From: Tildeniella torsiva UHER 1998/13D
GTDB taxonomy: Bacteria > Cyanobacteriota > Cyanobacteriia > Phormidesmidales > Phormidesmidaceae
Direction: 5' to 3'
Assembly (NCBI GenBank): GCA_019358835.1
Contig: JAHHIH010000024.1
Coordinates: 36,162 to 100,161 of the forward strand
DNA length: 64,000 nucleotides
A model generated the notes under the pieces. The model searched no databases. It had not been told where the DNA came from and saw nothing but the letters and a program-made list of their open reading frames with translations. The translations under genes were made by a program, and so were the position numbers. Of this stretch, positions 1-8,825 are shown piece by piece; the stretch's first letter is position 1; the number at the start of each line of letters is the position of its first letter.

Positions 1-309
1 AATCCAGTCATGAAGCTCTCCTGCGTCTGCAAATAGTGGGTCGAAGGTTTACCAAGTCCTTGGGCAAAGCGCCCTAGGCAGGGCAGATGGCCAGACTGGA
101 CTTAGCTGAAGGTTTGTTAACTACTATGTTAACTTTTGTTGGTAGAAAAGTTGTTGGCAAATTGGCTTAATCCGCGTTTTGCCTCAGGTTGGGCATTTAT
201 GAGAGCGGTTTCTGGGTTGAGCCGCAGCGACTCGCCATTTCTGAAGCATGGGAGCAGGGCGAATGCAAAGAAATACTAGAGTGGGTAAGGATGTTTTGCC
301 GCCCGTACC
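1..309. other. Intergenic leader upstream of hisIE
   Basis: No convincing gene is visible in the first 309 bases. The only clear structure is a perfect inverted repeat GTTAAC-6 nt-GTTAAC at 116-133, which has the spacing of a small operator, inside an AT-rich stretch (about 105-180) that could hold the hisIE promoter. A 94-codon open frame starting at 189 overlaps the hisIE start in another frame and has no recognisable protein character. Confidence 0.4.
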
Positions 310-960
310 ATGGTCACCTCTCCGTCTTCGCCCTTTGCCGCCGCTGTGCCTGTCGATCGCATTCGCTACAACGACCAGGGACTAGTGCCTGCGATCGTGC
401 AAGACTACCTCGACGGCACCGTGCTGATGATGGCCTGGATGAATGCCGAATCGCTCCAGCGCACTCTCGATAGCGGCGAAACCTGGTTTTGGAGCCGATC
501 GCGTCAGGAATTTTGGCACAAGGGCGCGACCTCGGGCCATGTGCAAAAGGTGCAGTCGATCCGCTACGACTGCGACAGCGATGCCCTGCTGGTCACTGTC
601 GAACAACTGGGCGACATCGCCTGCCACACTGGCGAGCGCAGCTGCTTTCACCAGGTAGACGACCACAAAGTTGCACCCCCCGCCGATACCCTGTCTCAGG
701 TGTTTGCAGTGATCTGCGATCGCCGCGACCACCCCAATCCCGACTCCTACACCTGCAAACTGCTTGCGGGGGGCGACAACAAAATTCTCAAAAAAATTGG
801 CGAAGAAGCCGCTGAGGTCGTGATGGCCTGCAAGGATGATGACGCCGATGCGATCGCCGGAGAAGCCGCCGATCTGATGTATCACACCCTGGTTGCCCTA
901 GCTCACCACGGGGTTGATATTAAGGATGTGTACCGCAAGCTTCAGGAGCGGAGACGGTGA
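310..960 (+). CDS. hisIE: Bifunctional phosphoribosyl-AMP cyclohydrolase / phosphoribosyl-ATP pyrophosphatase
   Basis: This 216-residue cytoplasmic enzyme carries out steps 2 and 3 of histidine biosynthesis: the pyrophosphatase makes PR-AMP from PR-ATP and the cyclohydrolase opens the ring. The N-terminal HisI domain (about residues 15-115) shows WHKGATSGH at 69-77, the DCDSD metal-binding segment at 87-91, and the zinc ligand region CHTGERSC at 105-112. The C-terminal HisE domain (about 125-216) has the MazG-like helix [10 protein letters not shown] at 161-170 and a second acidic helix GEAADLMY. Length and order match HisIE fusions. It stands alone, with no other his gene nearby, as is usual in cyanobacteria where his genes are scattered. 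The ATG at 310 follows a non-coding stretch and leaves a complete HisI domain. Confidence 0.96.
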   Translation: MVTSPSSPFAAAVPVDRIRYNDQGLVPAIVQDYLDGTVLMMAWMNAESLQRTLDSGETWFWSRSRQEFWHKGATSGHVQKVQSIRYDCDSDALLVTVEQLGDIACHTGERSCFHQVDDHKVAPPADTLSQVFAVICDRRDHPNPDSYTCKLLAGGDNKILKKIGEEAAEVVMACKDDDADAIAGEAADLMYHTLVALAHHGVDIKDVYRKLQERRR

Positions 961-973
961 GGAAGCGGGGAAA

Positions 974-1055
974 GTTTTGAGTTCTCAGTTTTGAATTTTG
1001 AGTTCTCGGTGTACCACTTTAACTTAAAACTTAAAATCCAAAACTCAAAACTTCT
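974..1055. repeat. Imperfect inverted repeat between convergent hisIE and rsmG
   Basis: Runs built on GTTTTGAGTT / AACTCAAAAC (also TTTTGAATTTTGAG) form an imperfect hairpin filling the gap between two convergent genes. It resembles the AT-rich CCAAAATC/GTTTTGAG dispersed repeats of cyanobacteria and may act as a bidirectional terminator, although there is no classical U-tract. Confidence 0.45.
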
Positions 1056-1790
1056 CTAGACCAGCGGCGTCTTCGACGGTATCCCCGGTAGGCGAGGAAA
1101 CTTGTCTGGCGTGCGCTCGACCTTAGTGAGAATGACGTTGTGGCGAACACCCTGGGTGAGGGGTGTGGTCTGCGATCGCACCTCTAATAGCTTGCCGCCC
1201 AGACGCGACAGGATAGCCGTCAAGCCAGCCTCCTCCTCTGCCGACCACTGGCCTCGGTAGAGAATAGCTTCGCCCCCCAGCTTCAACAGGGGCAGGGCGT
1301 ACTCGGCGCAGGGGTTGACTGGGCCAACGGCCCGCAGCAGGGCCAGGTCGTAGGCTTCTCGGTGAATGGGCTGGTGGCCCACCTGCTCAGCCCGCTGGGG
1401 CAAAAAGCTGACGTTGGCGATCCCCAGAGTTTCGCAAACCGTTTCGAGAACGACGAGTTTTTTGCGGGTGGCATCGAGCAGGGCGATCGCCCAGTGGGGA
1501 AACACCAGCGCCACCGGCAGGCCAGGGAAGCCGCCCCCAGTGCCAATATCAATCACCTTTAGCGCGTCGGTACTGCCCCCTTCGCTCAGCCAAGGGGCAA
1601 CACCCTGGAGCGAATCCCACAGATGCTTTTCCCAGAAATCTTCAGGGGTTGTAATCCGAGTCAGGTTGACCTGCTGGTTGGCCGCCAAAATGGCATCGTA
1701 GAGCAATTGAAAACTCTGCTGCTGGCGATCGCTCGGCTGCCAGTGCAGCGTACTCTGCCAGCGATCGCTGTAGGAAGGTAACATGTCCAT
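1056..1790 (-). CDS. rsmG: 16S rRNA (guanine527-N7)-methyltransferase RsmG
   Basis: RsmG (GidB) methylates G527 of 16S rRNA using S-adenosylmethionine. The 244-residue protein has the family's SAM-binding loop, read as VIDIGTGGGFPGLP, followed by the acidic strand ending LLDATRKK, and the RAV segment before the NPCAEYALPLL helix. The N-terminal QQVNLTRITTPEDFWEKHLWDS stretch is diagnostic of GidB. The length fits the family (about 210-250). It lies 15 nt downstream of the ABC ATPase gene on the same strand, so the two are probably co-transcribed, though no functional link is obvious. Confidence 0.95.
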   Translation of the reverse strand: MDMLPSYSDRWQSTLHWQPSDRQQQSFQLLYDAILAANQQVNLTRITTPEDFWEKHLWDSLQGVAPWLSEGGSTDALKVIDIGTGGGFPGLPVALVFPHWAIALLDATRKKLVVLETVCETLGIANVSFLPQRAEQVGHQPIHREAYDLALLRAVGPVNPCAEYALPLLKLGGEAILYRGQWSAEEEAGLTAILSRLGGKLLEVRSQTTPLTQGVRHNVILTKVERTPDKFPRLPGIPSKTPLV

Positions 1791-1805
1791 AAAATCCTAA
1801 ATTGC

Positions 1806-2462
1806 CTATCCGGCGGTGGTCGAAAGGGTTGTCGTCGGCACCGGAGCCAAACGGCCGTGGTCGAGATGCCAGCAGCGATCGGCTAAATGGGCCAGCTCAT
1901 CGGCATCGTGGGACACCACCAGCAGCGTCCAGTCTTGCTTAAGCTGCTTGAGCAGCGCAATAATTTGCCGACGCATCGACCAGTCTAGACCGGCAGTGGG
2001 CTCATCTAGCAGCAGCAGATAGGGCTTGCGAATCAGCTGTACCGCTAGGGCCAGGCGTCGCTGCTGCCCGCCGCTGAGGGCGTGGGGCGCAGCCTTGAGC
2101 GGCAGCTGGTCTAACCCCACCGCCCGCAAGGCTTGCTCAATCTGGTCGCGGGCCATTTCTGGATGGCCCAGGCGCAGTTCTTCCAGCAGGCTGTGCCCGC
2201 AAAAGTGGCGCTCGGGGAACTGAAACACCAGCCCTGCCAGCTGCCGCAAGGCCTCAGGGTCAAGGTCTTGCTGCCGCCACTGAATGGCCCCCGCTGTGGG
2301 CTGGGCGAACCCCGCCATCAGCTCTAGTAGCGTACTCTTGCCCGACCCACTTGGCCCGTAGATTAACCCCAGCTGCTGGGGCGCTAGCTCCAGCGAAATA
2401 TCCTGCAAAATGGCCCTGGGGCTGGCCGGGGGATGATAGGTCAGTTGGCGAAGATAGAGCAT
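1806..2462 (-). CDS. ABC transporter ATP-binding protein, ECF/CbiO-like
   Basis: This single-domain ABC ATPase has Walker A GPSGSGKST near residue 36, a Q-loop in VFQFPERHFCG, the signature LSGGQQRRLALA, Walker B YLLLLDEPTAGLDW and the switch histidine in VVSHDADEL. The FPERHF wording after the Q-loop is like the energy-coupling ATPases (CbiO/EcfA) of vitamin and metal transporters. No membrane subunit lies beside it, so the substrate cannot be read from the window. I start it at the ATG giving MLYLRQLTYHPP (2462). The frame stays open eleven codons further upstream, but that extension has no family resemblance. It precedes rsmG by 15 nt. Confidence 0.88.
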   Translation of the reverse strand: MLYLRQLTYHPPASPRAILQDISLELAPQQLGLIYGPSGSGKSTLLELMAGFAQPTAGAIQWRQQDLDPEALRQLAGLVFQFPERHFCGHSLLEELRLGHPEMARDQIEQALRAVGLDQLPLKAAPHALSGGQQRRLALAVQLIRKPYLLLLDEPTAGLDWSMRRQIIALLKQLKQDWTLLVVSHDADELAHLADRCWHLDHGRLAPVPTTTLSTTAG

Positions 2463-2790
2463 TCCACCCGCACAGTAAAACAGCAGACAAGGCAACCAGA
2501 TGCTGCGAAAACCGGTATGGCCACCGTGGCCGTACTATAGCCGAGAGGCAGTACCTCCTCCAGTGTGCCCTACTGGACTGTCATTGGCAGAGGCCTTGGC
2601 CGGTTTGTGCAGAGCTAGGCCAGTGTAGCTTCTGTAACATTGCCGCCGCAAACCCCAGAGGAATTCGCCACAATTGGGCCATCAGCTATCACGATGGTTG
2701 ATCGAGCAGGCATCTCTCCCTCCAAGTCACATTCGCCCGTTTTGATGTTTAGGCCATTTTGATGTTTAGGTCGTAAGGGGTAACTCATTC
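2463..2790. other. Divergent intergenic region with a tandem 17-mer
   Basis: This is the shared upstream region of the ABC ATPase (minus) and the secreted TPR gene (plus). It contains a tandem direct repeat, TTTTGATGTTTAGGCCA then TTTTGATGTTTAGGTCG (2740-2756 and 2757-2773), ending 17 bases before the TPR gene start. No other gene is evident. Confidence 0.5.
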
Positions 2791-3726
2791 ATGGTTTTTT
2801 ACGCTCGCCTTGCTCCGCCTCGATTTGGTTCGCGTCTTAAAGCAGTATCTGCCGGGGCGCTCACCACAGCCTTTTTAGTGCTTGCCCCCCTGTCAGCCCA
2901 TGCCGGAGATCCGTTCCGCCCCAACGATCCCCACGAGATTGGCGACAAGACTGAGGCCGTTTTTAACGCGCTCTTTTACGAGGGCAACTACACCGAAGCT
3001 CAGTCGCTGGTTGGTCAGGCGATCGCGGCTGAGCCCGATGAGCCGATGAACTACGCCATTGCGGCGGCCCTGGGCTACCTCAACAAAGATCTAGATAAGC
3101 TGGCCGAGCAGGCCCGCCTCACCCAGCAAACGGCCACCGCCCTCAAAGAAACAGACCCTCTGCGGGGCCACCTCTACACCGCCGTAGGCATCTTTATGGA
3201 AGGTGCCCACGTCTTGCAAACCCAGGGGATCGCTCGCGGTACTCCCTCTGCCCTGCGGCTGCTGCAGCGTGTCTTTAGTGAGCTAGAAGCGGCGGAGCGC
3301 ATCGACGCCAACGACCCAGAACTCAGCTTGCTCAAAGGCTTTATGGATTTGCTGCTGGCGGTCAACCTGCCCTTTGCCAACCCTGACCAGGCGATCGCCC
3401 GGCTGCAAAACGGCAGCCCGGCCTATCTATCTCACCGGGGCATTGCCCTTGGCATGCGTGACCTGGGTCGCTATGACGAAGCTTTGGCCGAGGTCGAGAA
3501 AGCGCTAACAGCCGCCCCCAATAACCCTGACTTGATTTATCTCAAGGCTCAGATTCTATTTCTTCAACAGAAGTACGACGCCAGTTTGCCACTGTACGAG
3601 TCGGCGCTGACCTACGCTGACCAGCTGCCTGCCTCTACGGTGCAGCAAATTGCTTTTGAGGCCTGCCAGGCTGAGGGCACTGCGGGCGAGGTCTGCTTCC
3701 AGCGATCGCGCAATCCCGAACTCTAG
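2791..3726 (+). CDS. Secreted tetratricopeptide-repeat protein
   Basis: A 311-residue protein with an N-terminal signal peptide: basic start, then the hydrophobic run AGALTTAFLVLAPLSAHA with an AHA-type cleavage site near residue 39. The mature part is helical and contains TPR-like units, the clearest near residues 220-270 (LGRYDEALAEVEKALTAAPNNPDLIYLKAQ and the unit after it). It is probably periplasmic or lumenal and acts as a protein-protein scaffold; no enzyme motif is visible. Similar conserved proteins occur across cyanobacteria without an assigned role. The start codon ATG at 2791 gives a standard signal peptide. Two cysteines in the C-terminal 25 residues could form a disulfide. Confidence 0.8.
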   Translation: MVFYARLAPPRFGSRLKAVSAGALTTAFLVLAPLSAHAGDPFRPNDPHEIGDKTEAVFNALFYEGNYTEAQSLVGQAIAAEPDEPMNYAIAAALGYLNKDLDKLAEQARLTQQTATALKETDPLRGHLYTAVGIFMEGAHVLQTQGIARGTPSALRLLQRVFSELEAAERIDANDPELSLLKGFMDLLLAVNLPFANPDQAIARLQNGSPAYLSHRGIALGMRDLGRYDEALAEVEKALTAAPNNPDLIYLKAQILFLQQKYDASLPLYESALTYADQLPASTVQQIAFEACQAEGTAGEVCFQRSRNPEL

Positions 3727-3783
3727 CCCCCAAGTTCGTGCAGGTAAAGCCCTATGCTGAGTAATGCAGTATGGGGCTTTACT

Positions 3784-4236
3784 ATGCAGGTTGAATTTCG
3801 CGAGTGCGACTTCTTTAACCTTTGGATCTGGCTTAAGTTCGAAACCGTGCCCTCCTCTATGGAGCAGCAGTACGTCGACGAAGTCTTTTCGTCGTGGTTT
3901 TTTCTAGGCAAACTTGGGGGCTTTAACGCCGAAAACCTTCAGGTACAAGATACGGGCCTCGATATCAGCTATCTCCCCTACGACGAAGACCAGCTGAGCA
4001 ACAGCATGCTCTCGGTGATGCACAACATCGGCGAAGTTGAGTATGAGGGGCTTTGGGCTCGCTGCTGGATCGACCTGGGCACTAGCGATGCCCTGGCCAT
4101 CGACGTATTGATCAATACCCTGGAGCAGTTCAACCGCGAGTACGTGGTGATCGAGACCTGCTATATCGGTGGTGAGAACGCTGACTGGCCGATTCCAGGC
4201 AGTGGGCAGCCCGAGTTTGTCGATGAAGATGCCTAG
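3784..4236 (+). CDS. DUF3531 family protein
   Basis: A protein of about 150 residues beginning MQVEFRECDFFNLWIW, which matches my memory of the DUF3531 family found in cyanobacteria and plastids. The sequence is rich in acidic and aromatic residues (SYLPYDEDQLSNSM, WARCWIDLGTSDALAIDVL) and has no signal peptide or membrane segment, so it is presumably cytoplasmic. Function is unknown. The frame is open from 3754, but the downstream ATG at 3784 gives the family's usual start. It lies 57 nt after the TPR gene and is followed by a strong terminator. Confidence 0.82.
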   Translation: MQVEFRECDFFNLWIWLKFETVPSSMEQQYVDEVFSSWFFLGKLGGFNAENLQVQDTGLDISYLPYDEDQLSNSMLSVMHNIGEVEYEGLWARCWIDLGTSDALAIDVLINTLEQFNREYVVIETCYIGGENADWPIPGSGQPEFVDEDA

Positions 4237-4276
4237 CCTGCGCCGCTGACCTAGGTAGCGCCCAGAGACTAGTAAC

Positions 4277-4309
4277 AAAAAGGGGATGCCGTCAGGCATC
4301 CCCTTTTTG
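4277..4309. terminator. Bidirectional rho-independent terminator
   Basis: AAAAAGGGGATGCC, a 4-nt loop GTCA, and GGCATCCCCTTTTT form a perfect stem flanked by an A-tract and a T-tract. It serves both the DUF3531 gene (plus) and prs (minus, ending at 4417). Confidence 0.9.
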
Positions 4310-4416
4310 TGTGCAGCACTAGAGCTGCGATTCGCGCAGCGTATAGCCTGCGGTATCCCAGAAACAGGAACCGACTTGGAACGAGTAATCCGTTCCGGAA
4401 TCGCCCAGTCTAGCCG

Positions 4417-5436
4417 CTAGCGAAACATGCTGCTGACGGAGCTTTCTTCGTGGATGCGCCAGATGGCCTCACCCAGCAAATTGGCCATCGACAGCACCGT
4501 CAGCTGCGGAAACTGCCGCGCCGCCGTCATCGGAATCGTGTTGGTGACAATGACTTCTTCAAACAGCCCCGCCGATAGGCGCTCCACCGCCGGGGGAGAA
4601 AAGACCGCATGGGTAGCGCAGGCATAAACCTGACGAGCCCCCTCTTGTTTGAGCAGGCGCGCCCCCTCACAGATGGTACCAGCGGTGTCGATCATGTCGT
4701 CCACCAGCACGGCAGTTTTGCCCCGCACGTCGCCTACCACGTTCATCACTTCCGCCACATTGTGGGCCTGGCGGCGCTTGTCAATAATCGCTAGGGGCGC
4801 GTCATTAAGCTTTTTGGCGAAGGCGCGGGCGCGGGCCACCCCGCCAACGTCGGGGGAGACCACCACTAGGTCTTCTAGCTTTTTGCTAGAGATATAGTCG
4901 ATCAGCACCGGGGTGCCGTAGACATGATCGCAGGGAATGTCGAAGTAGCCCTGAATTTGGGCGGAGTGTAGATCGATCGCCAAAACGCGGCTAGCCCCGG
5001 CCTTGGTCATCAGGTTGGCCACCAGCTTGGCGGTAATCGACTCGCGCCCAGCCGTTTTGCGATCGGCCCGAGCGTAGCCATAGTAGGGAATCACAGCGGT
5101 AATTTGCCGCGCCGAGGCCCGCCTACAGGCATCGATCATGATCAGCAGCTCCATCAGGTGGTCATTCACCGGATAGCAGGTGGGCTGAATCAGGTACACG
5201 TCACAGCCGCGAATCGACTCCTGAATCTGGATGTAAACTTCCCCGTCGGCAAAGCGCTTGCGCACCATGGGGCCGAGGTCTAGCCCTAGGTAGCGAGCCA
5301 CTTCACGCGCCAGGTCAACGTTGGCCGAGCCGGAAAAAAGTTTGAGGCGGTTGTTGTCTCCGAAGTGCGGCAGCGACGGAGTTTGCATCGGCAAAGTGGC
5401 GGAACGGATCACATCAGGCCCTCTGAGCATGTTCAC
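4417..5436 (-). CDS. prs: Ribose-phosphate pyrophosphokinase (PRPP synthetase)
   Basis: It makes PRPP from ribose 5-phosphate and ATP, the precursor for purines, pyrimidines, histidine and tryptophan. The 339-residue protein has every class I Prs signature: LFSGSANVDLA at the N-terminus, KRFADGEVYIQIQESIRG, the DLHSAQIQGYFDIP segment, PDVGGVARARAFAKKL, and the PRPP-binding loop VLVDDMIDTAGTI. The N-terminal extension of about 25 residues is common in cyanobacterial Prs. An internal ATG (MQTPSLPHFG) is a possible alternative start. It is monocistronic, with the shared terminator at 4277-4309 downstream. Confidence 0.97.
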   Translation of the reverse strand: MNMLRGPDVIRSATLPMQTPSLPHFGDNNRLKLFSGSANVDLAREVARYLGLDLGPMVRKRFADGEVYIQIQESIRGCDVYLIQPTCYPVNDHLMELLIMIDACRRASARQITAVIPYYGYARADRKTAGRESITAKLVANLMTKAGASRVLAIDLHSAQIQGYFDIPCDHVYGTPVLIDYISSKKLEDLVVVSPDVGGVARARAFAKKLNDAPLAIIDKRRQAHNVAEVMNVVGDVRGKTAVLVDDMIDTAGTICEGARLLKQEGARQVYACATHAVFSPPAVERLSAGLFEEVIVTNTIPMTAARQFPQLTVLSMANLLGEAIWRIHEESSVSSMFR

Positions 5437-5493
5437 CTAGGAAATCCTAGCATTCCAACTTCAAAAGCTTTTGAGCAATTATCCTTAAAAAAA

Positions 5494-8040
5494 TTAATCC
5501 AGCAGGCCACTCTGGCGAATGTACTGCCAGGTTTTCCACAGGTTGAGCCGCTGTAGCGCCGCGACAGCTCGCATTATTTGGAGCTCGGGCTGCGTGGCAT
5601 CGATCGCAGCGGCTTGGTCAAGGGCGCGATCGGCCTGGCGGGGCTGCCACGCATAGAGATGCACAAAGCCTTTGTAGAGCCAGGGATAGATATTGTCAGG
5701 GGTGAGGGTCGTTAACTGCTCTAGGGTTGCGATCGCCCCCTTGGCATCCTGCTGTAATACCTGGGCCATGACCTGGGTGTAGAGCCAGGTCAGCTGATCT
5801 GAGGCTTGTGTAAGCCGGTAGGCCATGGCCAACTCAGCCTGGGGTAGATAGTCTTGAAGGGGATCGTACTGGTTGATGCGCCCCACGGTGGCAAATATTG
5901 GATCCACATCGCCCCGAGCCAGGCCTTGACTGAGGCGATGTAAGACCCCCACTAAATCAGGTTCTGGAGCAGTAACGGGAGCTGCGCTAGGGTCTACCAC
6001 TAGGGCTACTTGCGGTACGGCCAGGGGCTGAGCAGTACCGGTGCGCCGATCTATATACTCCGCCCGCAGTGTATAGGTGTCGGGGGGTAGGGACTCTGGC
6101 AGAACCATGCCCAAACGTTCAATCACTGTGAAGGAATCTTCCAGTTGTTCCCCTGGCTGAGCCAGAAGCTGCCCCAGGCCAATCCCGTGATCATGGATCC
6201 AGCTAGTGCTACCATCACCTCCCACTGGCTGCCAGCTCAGCATCAGCAGTCCGTGGCGGAGGGCGTCCCAAGGCCCCAGCAGCTTGTAGGTGACAGGGAT
6301 GGTTTGGCCTGGGGCAGCGGCGACGGGAAGGGTAACGGCCGTAAGGGTAACGGTTGTGGCTACCTGAGCGCTAGGAGCTACTTCTACAGGGGGCTCGGCC
6401 TGGTGGTGCAGCGATAGTGTCGATCCATCGGGCAGGGGCCAGGTTTGCATCACCTCAAACTCTGGGCTTTGCGTCACTATTTCAGCCAGGGCTAGCTTAG
6501 TCTCAGTGGTCGGGCTCTGGTCACCGGTTTTGGTCAGCATCCAGGGAACCGATCGGGCATCCATCGCCACAAAGTCTGGGTTAAACCCCAATTCGCGACT
6601 GTATACCCGAAAGTCTTGGGCCGCCCCGTAAAAGTCGAAAGTCAGCGGGTTCACCTGGGCAGTGTTGGGAATGACTCCCAACGTAGAGCGCAGGTAGGGT
6701 GCCTGGGTGGTAATGGTGTCTACAACAGCCCGGTGGGGCCAGGGTGGGCCAGGGTAGAGAGTCCGCATCAGTCGGCTGCTGGGAGGGGGACTGCCGGGCA
6801 GTACTGCCGCCACCATCAACCCCACCATGAGACCAGCCAAGCCCCAGCGCAGCCAGCGCCCGCCCTGCCCCGGTAACAGGGTCAGCCCTCGGGTGAGCAC
6901 CAGTACCAGCACGGGTACTGCCGGGGCGATGTGGCGTGGATCTTTGTTGTGCAGCAGGGTCAGCATTCCGTAGCTGCCCAGCAAAAAGCTGCCCAGCCAA
7001 GGCCACTTCCAACGCAGGGAGTCAGTATGGGTCGCTGATGTTCCCCGACTCGATCGCGTGAGCAACACTCCAATTGTGCCACCCAAGACCCCTGCTATCA
7101 AAAGGGTGTAGGTCACTAGGCGAGGCAACATTCGAATGTAGTAGCTGAGGATTGACCGGAGGCTGCCTGGCACTAGCTCTGGCGCAACCCAGCTGGCGTT
7201 GTTGCTCTGACTATTGGTGAGAATAGTGAGCCAGTTGGTCTGAATCCAGGGGCCGCACACAATCCAGGCGACCATGGCCGCTAGCCCCCACTGCATCAGG
7301 TGCTGCCAACGGGGCCGGGTCAGTATCGACTCTAGGCCTATCCACCCGAAGGGCACCACCAGAAATAAAACGGCAGTGGGCTTGGCCAAAATAGAGAGCC
7401 CTACCCCTAGTCCGGCGGCGATCGCCCAGCTCCACCGTGCGGCTGGCTTAGCTCCTCGCCACCCGGTCAAGCTGGCGAAGGTGGCAGTCACAGCCGTCAC
7501 CAGCCCCAGATCGAGTAAATAGTCGAGCCGCAGGGCGTAGAGCATTGGAATTGTCAAGCTGAGCCCCGCCGCCCATAGCCCAGTCGTGCGGCCAAACAAG
7601 CCCCGACCGAGCCCGTACAAAAGTCCCATCAACAGCCCGGCAAATAGGGTGTTGACCGCCACCGCCTGGTCAAACCCGCGTCCTAAAATATTAAAGATCG
7701 GCACTGTAGCGAGGTAGACCAAGGGGGCGCGATACCCTGGCGACTGCCGCCACAGGGTAGTCCACCAGTCTGGGTCAAACCACTCGGGCTGCTGAAGCAC
7801 CCGCCAAAAGTTGAGGGCTCGGGTCAGGTGTTCGCCCTGATCCCAGGCGGGGGGAGCCTGATCGTTGAGCAGCCAGAGACCATCGGCGATCGCGATCGCC
7901 AGCCACAGCCCCATCAAAATCAGCCAGTCTTGCCCATACCAAGGCCTTACTGTCCGAGTTGGGGGCAAAGGTTGAGCGCTGACGGCAAGCTCTGTTGAAG
8001 GGTAATCAGACTCAGGCACGGGCGGGGGGCGATCGGTCAT
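5494..8040 (-). CDS. GT39-like membrane glycosyltransferase with C-terminal TPR region
   Basis: An 848-residue integral membrane protein. After a proline-rich cytosolic N-terminus come about ten or more hydrophobic segments (roughly residues 35-440). The first periplasmic loop has WDQGEH, which resembles the acidic catalytic loop of GT-C fold enzymes of the PMT/ArnT (GT39) type using polyprenyl-phosphate sugars. Residues from about 470 to 690 form a soluble beta-rich region with repeated VTLTAVTLPVAAAPGQTIPVTY-like text, and the C-terminal 130 residues are helical and TPR-like (YPWLYKGFVHLYAWQPRQADRALDQA). The substrate is unknown; cell-surface glycan assembly is an inference. It is transcribed alone, divergently from the VOC gene at 8118. 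Confidence 0.75.
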   Translation of the reverse strand: MTDRPPPVPESDYPSTELAVSAQPLPPTRTVRPWYGQDWLILMGLWLAIAIADGLWLLNDQAPPAWDQGEHLTRALNFWRVLQQPEWFDPDWWTTLWRQSPGYRAPLVYLATVPIFNILGRGFDQAVAVNTLFAGLLMGLLYGLGRGLFGRTTGLWAAGLSLTIPMLYALRLDYLLDLGLVTAVTATFASLTGWRGAKPAARWSWAIAAGLGVGLSILAKPTAVLFLVVPFGWIGLESILTRPRWQHLMQWGLAAMVAWIVCGPWIQTNWLTILTNSQSNNASWVAPELVPGSLRSILSYYIRMLPRLVTYTLLIAGVLGGTIGVLLTRSSRGTSATHTDSLRWKWPWLGSFLLGSYGMLTLLHNKDPRHIAPAVPVLVLVLTRGLTLLPGQGGRWLRWGLAGLMVGLMVAAVLPGSPPPSSRLMRTLYPGPPWPHRAVVDTITTQAPYLRSTLGVIPNTAQVNPLTFDFYGAAQDFRVYSRELGFNPDFVAMDARSVPWMLTKTGDQSPTTETKLALAEIVTQSPEFEVMQTWPLPDGSTLSLHHQAEPPVEVAPSAQVATTVTLTAVTLPVAAAPGQTIPVTYKLLGPWDALRHGLLMLSWQPVGGDGSTSWIHDHGIGLGQLLAQPGEQLEDSFTVIERLGMVLPESLPPDTYTLRAEYIDRRTGTAQPLAVPQVALVVDPSAAPVTAPEPDLVGVLHRLSQGLARGDVDPIFATVGRINQYDPLQDYLPQAELAMAYRLTQASDQLTWLYTQVMAQVLQQDAKGAIATLEQLTTLTPDNIYPWLYKGFVHLYAWQPRQADRALDQAAAIDATQPELQIMRAVAALQRLNLWKTWQYIRQSGLLD

Positions 8041-8117
8041 CGGCTTCCCTTAACTGTGGAGATAACGGTAAAGACACTAAGCCTTGATTATTAGTGACAA
8101 CCTAACTTCAAAGAGCC

Positions 8118-8507
8118 ATGCCATTTTGCCGAGGTATTCACCACGTCGCGATTATCTGTAGCGACTACGCTCAATCCAAGCATTTCTACACTAAAGTGCT
8201 GGGGTTCGAGGTATTGCGCGAAACCTATCGGGCCGATCGCCAATCCCACAAGCTCGATTTGCGTCTAGAGGATGGCACCCAGATTGAGCTATTTTCCTTT
8301 CCCAGTCCGCCGCTCCGGCCCTCACGGCCCGAAGCCCAGGGGCTACGACATCTGGCCCTAGCAGTCGATGACCTGGAAGCGGCGATTCAGCACCTTCAGA
8401 CCTGTGGAGTGCCTACGGAAGAAATTCGTCTAGATGAGCTGACCGGCAAGCGCTTTGTTTTCTTCCAAGACCCTGACCAGCTGCCCATCGAGCTGTACGA
8501 GCGCTAG
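8118..8507 (+). CDS. VOC family protein (glyoxalase/YaeR-like)
   Basis: A 129-residue single-domain vicinal-oxygen-chelate protein. Likely metal ligands are visible: His in RGIHHVAI near the N-terminus, Glu in TQIELFSF, His in GLRHLALAVDD, and Glu in LPIELYER at the C-terminus. The two beta-alpha-beta-beta-beta halves and the YaeR/SMU1112c-like wording (TKVLGFEVLRETYR, RLEDGTQIELFSFP) place it in that subgroup. Its exact reaction is not established; it could act on methylglyoxal-type or other small substrates. Its stop codon abuts the stop codon of the opposite-strand DUF3067 gene. Confidence 0.85.
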   Translation: MPFCRGIHHVAIICSDYAQSKHFYTKVLGFEVLRETYRADRQSHKLDLRLEDGTQIELFSFPSPPLRPSRPEAQGLRHLALAVDDLEAAIQHLQTCGVPTEEIRLDELTGKRFVFFQDPDQLPIELYER

Positions 8508-8825
8508 CTAAAACTCGTCGGTTAGCCACTCTGAGGCGCGTTCCCCTAGGGGCAGGGGAATGCTGACGGCTTTGCCTAGACGGGGGCGATCGCGCGTTTC
8601 GGCAATCTGCTGCTGCACATAATCCACCTGTCCCCACTCGTGCAGGTAGAGGATGACCTGATTGAGGTGGGCCAGGTACTCCTCTTCACTGAGGGGAAAC
8701 GAGACCTGTTCGAGGTGCCGCCACATCACCTGGAGAAAAATCTTGCCCTGGGTGCGCCGAAACTGGATGTCAAAGGAGTAGCCCCATTTGTCGATTAGTA
8801 GCGCTTGTAAATCTGCCCCTGTCAC
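8508..8825 (-). CDS. DUF3067 family protein
   Basis: A 105-residue cytoplasmic protein starting MTGADLQALLIDKWGYSFDI, with FLQVMWRHLEQVSFPL and a C-terminal RPRLGKAVSIPLPLGERASEWL segment. This matches the DUF3067 family of cyanobacteria and plant plastids as I know it. It has no signal, membrane segment or catalytic motif. It converges with the VOC gene so tightly that the two stop codons form TAGCTA (8505-8510), leaving no room for a separate terminator. Confidence 0.82.
   Translation of the reverse strand: MTGADLQALLIDKWGYSFDIQFRRTQGKIFLQVMWRHLEQVSFPLSEEEYLAHLNQVILYLHEWGQVDYVQQQIAETRDRPRLGKAVSIPLPLGERASEWLTDEF

Noticed and set aside
189..473. 94-codon plus-strand frame overlapping the start of hisIE
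   Set aside because: Arg/Ser/Leu-rich shadow of hisIE in another frame, no conserved motif.
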